The position numbers and the translations under genes are program-made. Below, piece after piece: positions 39,301 through 51,300 of a stretch of 64,000 nt of DNA (position 1 is its first letter; every line of letters starts with the position of its first letter). The notes beneath the pieces were generated by a model. That model did no database searches and had not been told where the DNA came from. It saw only the letters and a list, made by a program, of their open reading frames with translations. Source of the DNA: Strigops habroptila (Eukaryota; Chordata; Aves; Psittaciformes; Psittacidae); assembly GCF_004027225.2 (NCBI RefSeq), contig NC_044279.2:48694744-48758743 (forward strand), read 5' to 3'.

Positions 39301-42300
39301 GCTTCTTTGGCACTTGCCTGGCAATTTTAAAACCACACTGTATGGAAACACTCAGCACTGAAACATCTGCTGACCTCAGAGGAACCATGTATCCCAAGTA
39401 CCTGCTCACCAATTTGAGTAACACGTTGCCTATCGGTCTTCTGTCTAGCTCAGTGTTCAAGCCAGCAGTGTCTGCATTCTCTGATGGTCATTTGGGGGCT
39501 GACTTTCAGAGGACTATTTAGTCTACTTTGGTACCTACTGATACAGAAACAAGCTCATAAACCACATCCCCAGCTGTTTTGTGACTAGGGCTGTGCGATA
39601 ATACCACAGCCAATCATCCACAGTGCTCCAGACCTTCCTCTGCAAACTCCCCAGTTCTTGGGCTGCAGTGATGTCATTTACATGGCTTACAGTTGCCTCT
39701 GGAACTTCATTTTTCATCAACAGCTCTGACAACTTTGGCTTTAAAAATTAACAATGGAAAAACAAATTAAAGAACGTAATGATTCCAGTTGATGCTTAAT
39801 GGTGCTGACACTGACATAACACTATCAAATGCCTCAGGGATATGAACATCTTCCCAATAACTTCACAAGTTATTGATAGAAAGAGGTGTAATTTAAGAAG
39901 AAACTTTTTTAGCCAACTCAGCCATCACTGAGAGAATAGTTTCAACAGTGAATCCTGCTCTGTCCTAGCCTGGGAAAAGGAGGCTATAAATACTGAAAAG
40001 CAGAGCAAATGCTCTTACTATTTGTCTGCTTGGCTGGGCTCATGAAAACTCCAGTGGCCAAAAAGATAGCACTCTGCACTATGCAGAAAAAAAAGCATGA
40101 AGCAGATATAGTTGCTAGATTTTTCTTTGAATCTAGAACCATTTAAATCTCTTCATTCCAAACAAATGCTCTACATTTAATTTGTTCTGAACATAGACAG
40201 TAATACATGTGTATTGTGTGATACATGTAATAACATTTTACAAACAATAAGTCATACATCGATATATGTTTGAAAGAGCTCTTGATGACTATGGAAAATG
40301 AAAATTAACAACTAACAAAGGCCCTTTTGAAAAATATAAATGTAACTTCAAAATAATATATCTACTTCATACCTTAAATGAAATACTCTTAAATTAAAAA
40401 TAAACATTTTAAATATTGTGCCCCTTGAGACTCCTTCTTTTTTGTTCCAGACAGAAAGTAGCTATTGCAGGACTGCTGTGGTTGTATTTTTGTTTCCCTA
40501 ATTCTTTAAATTGGAGTAGATACCACATAACCCACCTTTCTGCTTACAAAGGATTCTCTCCAGTTAAGATTGAAGCGTATCTTTCATTCTATGCAGATTT
40601 TGATCTTGCTAATTTCTTGCATAAATCAAAATCAGCCTAGTACCTGCCCCTTTACTTGCAATTTGTCAGTTTACCCACTGAACTATATTTTATTCCTAAC
40701 AAAATTTTAGTTTGCATGCCAACATTCTGTATTCTCTAAATATGTTACAGATTCTACCATGCCACAGTGTGACTATTAGTTTAAATCTACCTGAAAATAC
40801 TCCTTTTCTAGATTTGCCCCTGTGAATTAGATCTTAGGTAGTCCTTTCAGAAGAAATTAATACAAAGTCTCTGTGGTTAAACATATTTAAGGGTTAGAGA
40901 GACAAGACTCAGAAGAGTTTTCTCAGAATGAACTTTAATCTCCTCTAAATTTCAGGTCTTTCCTACAGCTTATCCAAATTATTTCTGCTTTGAAGAAAAG
41001 AATTTTCTGCTGGCAAGGGAACTACTAAGTGACAGGTAGTGGCAATATGTCTGGGTTTAATGAGCTCTGATTATGTTATGCTTACTTAAGGCAGAAAGAA
41101 CTAAAAGGAATAACTGTTTTCTAAAAGTGTGGTTAGGAGCAGGATTTGGATTGTCTACTGTCCAGCTCCTTGTAATGAAGACCATGTCTAGTGTGAGAGT
41201 GTTCTTGGGGCAAAGAACCTTTGTAGAGAGCATAAACCAATGTGAAGGTGGACACTAATGGGACTCCAAAAAGAATGGTATTAACTCTTGGAATCTACCA
41301 CTTGAAGAAAGACAAATGCCCTGTATGCTTAACCGGCTGTAGAGAGTATTCATTACTTCTGCTATGATGATTCATAATTTTCTTTGTGTGGCATTTAAAT
41401 ATTTGTTGTTTTATGGGGTTTTACTGTGCAGTCTTTAATTATTTAGATTGCTGACAACTAAAAAAAAAAGAGCTATTTTAATTGCTATAAAAGGAGATTA
41501 TTTGATTTTTGGAAGAGATAAAGATTAATTGAGATAGATTCTTGCTGACTATAAGTAAGAAACACTGTTTAAAATTCAGAGGAAGGATAATTTTCTTTAG
41601 TAAGAAACTAAGGGCAGAGTTCAGACAAATGCTGATTTACTATGAAGTTTAGACCATTTTTGGTGTTGTCAGTTAATCTATAATGAAATAACAGGTACAA
41701 GTATTTAAAATGTCACTAACTACAGCTGATATTCTGATATAAGCAAAGGCCACCTTTTCATATCCATTTTCAAAAAAGTCTGACCTTTTGAAATAATTGG
41801 TTCATTTGGACCAGCAGTGTTTAAAATGACATAAATCAATTTGGAAGAGGGAGGACAACAAGATTGCAGAGTACCATATTTATCTGGTGTGTGTTGCTGG
41901 AGTATCCCTTAATGAGTCAATGTGGAGTCTTAGAGAGCAGAGACCCATAATCAAATTAAAATGACTCAATAAAAGCTTCTAGTCATACCTTCTTCATAGG
42001 TTTTTACTTACACACCCTCCTGCCATTACAGTAAGTGAAGACACAGGTTCTTTCTGACTCAGCCCTTAGCTGTCTGCCATATATTTTCTATACTTTTCCC
42101 AGATGGAATTTGCTATGTCAGCTATTTAAAGTCAAATCCTCATAAACTCAAATTCCCCACCTCAGTGCTGTGTCAAGGAAAATTCTGCGTGTAAAGAAGT
42201 AGGTCTGAACTGAGAACTGTATAAATTCTAAACATCTATCAAGGGTGTGAATGAGCCAAAAGACTTCTTCCTGCTAGACCAATTCTCCCTGTTCCCTTGT

Positions 42301-45300
42301 AGTCCCTCAGAGCAGTGACCCTTCCATTTCCACCAGGGCAAGACAGACAGTGAATTCCTCATGATTTTCATCTTCTCTAGTTCTATTTTGAAGGAGGCTC
42401 AAATTCTCCTTTCCTCCATACAGGAAGCCTTGTTCTGGTGGCATTTCAGATGGCAGTCTTACAGGGACTCAAAAGTAGCTCTATTTTTGTTATGGCCCAG
42501 TGATTTCCAGAATTAGGAGGACTGTTTTGTTTCTCATCCCAGTGTTACAGAAGGATTACAGTTTATTCAGGAGGCATTAAGAGCTTCTCAATCTTTAATC
42601 AACAAACTACCAAACTGTTTAAAAACCCTCAGGTTTATCTTACAAAACATAGATTAAAATTTTGTTTCCAAACAAATAAAAAATAGGTTAGATTTTGAAC
42701 ACATAAATTTACCACTTCTATCTTTCCTCATTTAGAATGTTTCTTTGCCTGTGCAAGCAGAAATGTGGGGTTTTTTGATAATGATGGTGATGTTAGTTGT
42801 AGTATTTTCACGGATTGTGTTCGAACATCTAATCCTAGGAGCTACACATTGTGAAACTCTTACAAAAGATCATTTAATAACTCTGTCAAATTTAATTTCT
42901 CAAGTTCAGGAGTTAATCTAAATTTCTCTTTAAATCAATGAGACATGTATACATGCCTTCTACAGACCTGCAATGTGTGCTTTTACATTTTCTAGGCTAA
43001 ATGTTTTCATATACAACAGGAAGAAGGAAATAAACTGAACAAACAGAATTTTATTTTTGTTTTACTTGGACCATAGATTTCCTCTGCTTTTCCAACAACT
43101 GTTTTGTAACTGTCTTTTTCCTGACCCCCAAACCACACAAGAAAAATCTGTTTTACTAACAGTATATTTAAACTCAACTGTAAGACAGCATTTGCCATGA
43201 AGATGTAGGGGTTTGGCTGGGTGATTAACCTATCTGGACAGCAGATCACTGCACAGAACTGCAGGCCAGAAAGATTTAGATCAGGATTTCTCGGGGCTTC
43301 ATTCAGTACCTACCACCTACAGCACAATAAATTATACCAACGTCAGAATGGGCTGTCAATGCACTTACTTACTATTCTATCTGGCAGAACAGAGAATTCC
43401 AGATAAATTACAGGTAGTATTTAACTATACTTTCTGAGCAAAAAACCAAAATAAGATCCATCCATGTTCTTGCTGCAACTATAAAGAAGACATTGGATGT
43501 AGAGCAGTAGGGACTTAATCACGAAAGTTGTGAGGAGGGAATGCATTAAATAATTAAGGAAATCTGGCAGAAAAAAAAGTCAGAAATAGGAACCTAAGTA
43601 CATAGAAATAACTGTCTCTTTGGGCCAGACCTATGGTAGGTGGACATTTGCATAAATCCACTTAAGTCTCTATTTAATCTCTAGAAGCTCTTACTTGATG
43701 ACTCTGTGGCACACTGCACTAAGCACACCTAAAAGGAAATAAACTTGGAAAGTGTATTTTATGGGAAAGCTCGTCAATTCCATAGTTCACAGAGCAAGTA
43801 TTTTTTTTAAAGGGCCTTCATGAAAAGCAATGATGTAGCAGTTACAACATACCAATTCTAACTGTGGAAGAGCCGCACCCTGCAGCGGTGACAAACACAA
43901 GCACACGCTTTCATGTTGCCACTTGTAGAACAAGGTAATTGCAAAGTGCCCTGCAATCCTCACTGTGATGTACTCATTAACCTGAAAGAGTGAAAAAGGA
44001 GATTTAGTAACTCCAACAAGTTTTCATACTTCTGTTTAGATGGAAAAGGCAGACTGAAGACTCAGAGGGTTATTCAAGACAGTTGGTCATCAATGAGTGA
44101 ATCATCAGTTACTCTAGGCTTAAGTTTTAGTGCTGTCACTCTCATTTGAATCCTGCAAAGTTAGCTTGCAGCATAAAAACTATGGGCAGAGACAGCTCCT
44201 AGCCCTTTGTCTGCATGACTCCTGCCCAAAGTAAATGTACTGAGACCATGCATGTTTTGGAAGGTGATGTTGTATAGCAGGAAGACCCATGAAATACTCC
44301 TACCTCTCAAACTGCTCAGGAAAGCATGTACACTTCTGAGGCAGAGGCTGTGGAGTCAGACACAGACAGACTTGGGAAGCTCTAGTCCTTGCTTGCCCTT
44401 TAACTACTGTTGTTGGTGCGAGTGGGCAGGATTTGGATATTTAGTCCCCAGTAAAGAATTAGCATTTCGACACATAAAAAGTACTTCCTTAAAATCGGGG
44501 TCACTAAAGCCTTTAGAATTTTCTGTGCACACAGACCATGAAGAATGTCCTGGTGACACTAAGCAGGGGACTTGGAACCACTTCCATTTAATCCAAAAGC
44601 CAGTTTACACAATCCTTTTCCAGCCTTTGACACTCCTATCCATTCAAATATTATATTGCAAAAACTAACAGCTTTACTAAATTCATTACCATTTTCATAT
44701 GGCTCTTGAGGAACATCAAATTGATTTGATATAGCACATCATTCACATTCTATAATCTGTATTTGATAAGCCAAACTGTTTCAATAATTACCACTTTAAT
44801 TTTCACAGACTTTGTAAAAAACGAAACTGCAGATATATCATGATATTTTGGAAATCTCAAACTCCTGTAGATTTTACAGAGCAAACAGAAGTCAGTGTAC
44901 AGAAAAAAATCCAATTCCACGTAAGAATGTCAAATATATGAAAGTTATGGCAGCTGCAAGTATTGTATTGCCATTTGTTCAAAGTTACTCTCTCATGTCA
45001 GCTGCCAGCCTGTTAGTATGAGCCAAGTAAAGAAAACCTGGTATGGTTTGGCTACCTGACATTCTCTCAGGGCATTATGTATGCCTTGTATAAAATACAA
45101 AGCATGATGCCAGTACCTCCATATTAGGTAGCTTGGAATAAAAAAATCATCTGATCAAACCTCTGTAAATAATGGGTGTGTTTACAGACTCCTTGCCTGA
45201 AGGCACACTTACTGACTTGGGCCGCAAAGGTTCTACCTTTGTTTCTGGTATTTTTGCAGCATGCTAGGCCCAGCTGTGGTAACTACAAAGCAATAGTAGA

Positions 45301-48300
45301 ATTCTCATGGACTCCATGGAAAATTGATCAGGCTCGAAGTAAGGCAAACAATTGCCTGCTACTGAACATTCCCAAAAGAAAAATGAGGAACAGCTCGTCA
45401 TATTCCTAAGCTCAGAAAACATGCTTCCAAGATGTTTCCAGCAGGGAAGATAGACCTCTGTTTTACTGAAATCCTGAGTTACAACAGTTCCAGGCAACTT
45501 GCTTTTCCTTCTTCTCCCTAAGATGCCACATAAGTAAAAGAGAGTTAAAAGTACCTACTCATGTAGAGGCTGCTGGAGAGGCATACTTTGTAAAGAATGT
45601 GTTAAAGAAGAAATGCAAGCATCACTTTCCTTGCAATTAAGACACCTCAGAGAGACCAGAATATGTGAAATTAAAAAAAAAACCAGAGGTAAGAACAACA
45701 GCAAGAAAAGTAATGCAATTAATATTACCTGTGCTATAACAGGCTGGGCAAGTTTGCCATCCCAAGGCCATTTCCATTTTCTGACCATTTCTTCACCCTT
45801 ATTAGTCACTAGACCTCCTTCCTGATTAAACATCACTGTTGTAATGTTGCTGTAAACAAGCAAAAATATGAAACCTGTTTTTCCTGGTGCACTTCAGTAA
45901 AGCCTAAGCAATACAAGGAGCTCTCTCTGATCTACGAGTCTTTAATTAAAAAGCCACTTTGCATATATGCTCCTTCATCAAGCTTTTCTCATACTAAGCC
46001 CTGTGAGGCAGGTATAAATTATTATCCCTGTGATAGTCAGGTTAAATTCTTGGCTTAATAATTCAAATTTAAAAGGAACTGGTATCAAATGGTGTGATTT
46101 TAATGCTATTTCCACTTACTAGTACATTCCTAGGAGCTCTAAACCACATCACTGTAAATTTAAAGGAAGAAACAAATGCAGTAAATTGGCATGTAGATGC
46201 CATTCATGTATGAGCCTTCAGCGGACAGTTTCAGGAATATTTTAATGTTCCTATCCTTAATATTTATTAAGAATAATATGTATTCTGATGCATATTTTAT
46301 CTACCAATAAGTAAATAACTCTTGGTGACCTGCAGAGAGACATAAATTTTAAAACACAGAAAAGTCCTCAGATCATAAAAAAAGTGGGTTTTTTAAAGTG
46401 GATTCTGTGTTTTGATGGTCTTCCCTGCACACGGGGGATTGGAGAATTTGGGTGCTTATTGATTAAAGTATCAGGGATAGTACTAGATTTGCTTCTTTTT
46501 CCTCACAACTTAACTGAATAGAGCAACTGAGTTTTTAATAAAAGATATATTTTTCTCGAGTTTCCACTGTGTTTTGAAAAATAAATACATACATATTAAA
46601 AACGACAAAGCAAGAAACACCAGGAATCCTGAGATTTAATGCTTGCACTTCGTATTTTCTATGTGGTTTTGCTTGCATTTCCATAAAGTAAAATGGTCCA
46701 GTGCAGGTAAGTTTGCTTGGTTTGATTTTATATCTTAATTTAGAATTGTTTAAAATGTTGGGGGTTTTAGTATTTTGGACTCCTAGGTCATTTTTACTTT
46801 TTTTAATAAACAAAGGATGACTCTTACACTAGCTATGAGGGCACTATACTCCATTTAAAATCCTTTTATATGAGTGCTGAATAATCCTTCTCTGCACAGC
46901 TTCAGTTAAACATATTCCTCCAATCCCAAGAGCTCATTCAGGATGGTAAGCTAATCAACTTGACTTCTTTAAAAATGAAGGCAGATGCGAGCTAATGTGT
47001 CCCTCATTTTTAGCTACTTTTCCCCTCTGCAGGGTATGACATTCTGATCCCAGATGTCTTGAGTACTCCAAAGTCACTGACAGAGCATAAAAGGGGAAAA
47101 ATAAGGAAAAGACTGTGCTGTAAGTAGGGATCAATGATAATCTTTGTGCACGTCATGTAAAGGTGAAGAGAAATACATGGAGAGATATAAACATATAGTA
47201 ACATTATCCAGAAAAGAACTATTGATGTTCAGTTTACATAGTTTGGTGGGCCTGAAACTTCAGAGGACATCACCTGTGTGCTTGCTTTTCCCTCACAAGT
47301 GGGAATCTGATCTGTACAACTGCATTTGAAATAGACCCAGAGGATATCGAGAATACCAGTGTTCATCCTGCAGCTTTTGTTAGACAGGTTTTTAACAACA
47401 GATGTATCTATGCCCCTTTATATAGGGGACCCACCCACAAACGGAAGAAAGCAGTATAGAAGGATAAGTATCCAAGCAAAACTTGCAATTGTTTTAACAA
47501 GATGGTGTAACACAAACCTGGGAGAATAAATGAAACCCAGCAAAAGAAACAGAACCAAGATGAAAATGTAAAACCATGAGTAATACTTTTCTTAAAATTT
47601 TTCTTACAGGACTTTTCTTAAAACATGCATCTAACTAAGATCTAGTGAAGACAACTACTGTCTTGATTTCTATCCTTATTAAAAACAGACCATAGAGAAA
47701 GGAGCTGGAAGGGACTTGCGGAAGTCACTCAGACACACTTAAATAGAGGGAGGGGCCAAACAACTCTGCAAATATTTGGTGGTGGCCAGGCACAGAGATC
47801 TCAGATCTTTGTTGTGTGTAAATTATTCCAGATTAGGTTAGTAGCTCCACTTTCTTCATAAAGTTATACCAAAAATATTTTTAATACAGAAAATCATAAT
47901 GATAATCAGATGATACATAGAACAAACAGCATTTGATCTTTTTACAACCTCTATAATGTACTGCATTGTGAGGCACTAACAAGTGGCAGGAGTGAAAGGA
48001 AGAAGAGGGTATTTGCATTTTGTCTGTGTGGAATATCTATTTGCAGTTCATGTCACACATTCAAGGCAGCCAGAAGGCTGGCTCCCAATTGCCTGCTGTC
48101 TCCTTTGTAAATTTTCTCGTAAGCCAAAGTGCATCCTGTCCTCACAGCATGGGTTTCACAAATGGGAAATTCAAATTTCAAAGCGAGTTCTGTCTAGCTT
48201 AGCAATTTAGATAACAGTGCTTTTGGGCTGCTTGAGAAAATGGTGACATTTGACTTCTAGAAGGGACTTGTAGAGGGGACAAGTTCCTTCACTTCCAGCT

Positions 48301-51300
48301 GACCTGCAAACAAGATGGAAGTGGTGGATTTCATCTTCCCACACACGTAGATGTCAATATCCTCCATCTACCTACCTGTTCGGAAGACAGATGCTACCAT
48401 GTCCAAAAGGGGTGAAAGTTCTAACAATAGAGTGATATGGAGAAGGGCTAAATACGTTGGTATAAAATCCCCACCATGAGAGATTGCAGCAGCTTTGGCA
48501 AACAGAAAGATACTCAGAAGGATAGCTAAAATGAGAATCAAGGAGTTAACTTATTATCATTCTCCAGTTATATAGCTTCTGCTAAATGCCCCTGCAGAGA
48601 ACATGGACACTAACACCCTCTATCAGCTCTATATCCTGGGTATCAGGTGCAGGTGCATACGGATAAGTGAAGCTACTAACCCAGCCATCTCCTTCCTTGA
48701 ATAAGTGGGTTGGAAGGATGGAGGATGGGCAGAGCCCTCAGGACAAAATCCACTCCCCTGACTAAGCTAACATGGCTGGTACATGCCAAAAGTGACCTTT
48801 GCACGAACAACACATGAATCAGAAACATGTTCATGAAGCACAGTACAGTATCGTTGGTGGTTTTCACTGTGACAGAGCAGACTGTTCCTAATCCAGTCTG
48901 ATGACTGATAAAGTGATATTTGTTCAAGATAAGATTATACTCTAAATGGATTCCAGTCTGACACCATGAACTTGTAACAGCATTTTTCATTCTGGAATAT
49001 TTCTTTCTGAGGCACATCCACCCACCTGACACATATTGGGCTTTGTTGTTATAATCTGACTACCTGGCTATAGCTCTGGTACTATACAAATACAGTCTGA
49101 TAAGAAATGAACATTTTCATGTAGCCAAGTCTTGGAAGCTGTTCAGCTACATATTAAGTCTGAGTCTTCCCCCTGCAGAAGTCCTCCCACTACCTCTCAC
49201 ACTCTCGCTAGAATTCACATGTGATCTGTAAACAGAAAGGATATTAAATGAAAGATGAGCCGTCGTTCAGCCTATAGTGCAGTTTTCCCGGTGCTGTGCC
49301 TGCTTTCTTGACCACTGGGATCTGAGGTTTGCCATATGTCAGCCCTGGTGTGACAGTCATGCAAGTCTGAACCTTCTGTGTCTTGGAGAAAGCTTCTTCT
49401 CTGTGACCACCATAATGCCAGAGAACAATCGGTTTGTCAAACCGCACTTCTTTCAGCTTGGATGTTTGCTCTTCTCTGTTTACATGAGGAAGGAAAAAAA
49501 TTAACCTCTGATTAGTTCTTGATAAGCAGAATCCTCAGGCAAGACTTCCATTAATTTAGACTGAAGTTTGACCTAAGCAGAAAACATACCTTGATTTGTG
49601 AGCTTCTCAGCTGAGATATAAATGATCAAGGTACTAATTTAGCTAGGAATTCAGGCAGCCTCACAAACATCCGTGAGTAGCCTCTTGCCTGCTGAATTTG
49701 TTACTGACATTTCAGTGCTTTGTCACTGGACTCAGCCCATGAGTTGCAGTAGAGTGTGGAGGTTCACACTTCTTATTGATCAGCGTGGCCAGTGTGAGTG
49801 ACAGTGAAAATTTCTGGTTTAAAGTCTCAGCTACTGTAGAGTTACAATTATCTTAGCGAGTCACTAGGTTTGTGTCTTCAGCTACAGTATGAGTAAATTG
49901 GGCCTTAATGTTGGCTCTTCTCTAATCTCCACCTTTCTACTTAAGGCAGGAGAACCTGCTGATCTCCCAAGTCCCTTCCCAAACAGTATCACCGTGAAGT
50001 GGCAGATTTTTGTTTTGTTTCATCAAAAACCTTTCCTTAGGACCTCTCTACAGCTAATGATATAATTTTTCACTCTTCTAAATTATTCTTCACAATCCTG
50101 AGGAGCTTTGTAAACATTGAGGATAAATATTATTAAACACATTACTCTCACATAGAGAGACATAAGTCATGTGGTTAAGTGGGCTCTAGAACTGACTGCA
50201 CCAACCCTCTATACATGTATATAGCAGAGATCCTCTGACTGTGAGGGGCAGTCAACTTTACCCCTGTTGAAAGTCTGTCTACCTGATATTTCTTCTTCAC
50301 CTTCACCATCCTGTATTCCATACACCTATCATGCTACTGTTCATTGCTATTGCTTACTTCATGTTTCTGAGAAAAAACAATACTTACATATTTTAAAATC
50401 TCTTTATCTAACAGCCAAATTTATATCTATTTCAGTTCTATGACTGATCTTGAGAAAGAAACAGAGAGAGTTTGAGGCTGGGTAAATTAAGCCAAACCAA
50501 GGAGACAGTTATTTAGTCCTGCCATCCTTTGGCTGACATTTTTTTAAATTAGACATTCTGTGTGTACTGTTCTGTAAGTATATATATGAAAACATGCATC
50601 CATACTTTTATCTGATAGTCTTTAAGCAGTTATAAAAATGTGCAGGTCACCACAGTAGTCTTAGATAAATGAAACCATTAAAGGAAGAAAAAGATCACAA
50701 AAGCTGGTCAATTTTAAGGAAAGCTAAATATGTGAAACATCAGCTGATAGAAATTAAAGGAATATTTTTGTCTTCAAGCCAATATTTCTTGCTATTTCAA
50801 TTTTGCCATAAAATATTACACAGTATAAACTTCTTGCTCACCAGGCTAAGCATAAATATTCAAGAACACTAAGCCAATTCTCATGGCACTGACACAGGAA
50901 TGTGGTGACAGCATCAGTGGATTGCAATACAAGGAGCAGCATTTTACTTCCAACTTGACAGGACAACAGGGTCTGCAAATCCTGTAAACATGCTCAGGTC
51001 CTGTGAAAAGGAACACTTTCTTTGTAGGGAGACCCTATGACCCTATTTCTGGCATAAAGATTATGCCAGAAATTAAATAAGCTGACTGCAAAGCTTTTAG
51101 GAACAGTAATACGGCAGACCCCAGAACACTTGCACCATAGACAACCACAAGTATCCTCAGTGTTTGGAAGAACTCTATCAAATTCTTAACAATTGCAGGC
51201 TGGGGTGTATCAAAACCCAGCATCCAGGAGGATAAATGACAAATACATTTCACTATTCTCTAAAATAGGCAGTTCTAAGACATGATGTGTCTCATGGCTG

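Noticed and set aside
42001..42070. Possible extra exon between exons 10 and 11 (donor gtaagt at about 42,007)
   Set aside because: The donor is strong but the reading is short and unlike the family, and exons 10 and 11 already join in phase.
44252..44668. 138-codon + strand frame in intron 8 of the FAM194-like gene
   Set aside because: No splice context, no motif and unremarkable composition.
45555..45728. Hydrophobic [18 protein letters not shown] stretch continuing the exon 8 frame
   Set aside because: It looks like a membrane segment, but a good donor (gtaata) lies before it and exon 9 joins in phase with a conserved motif, so it is intron read-through.
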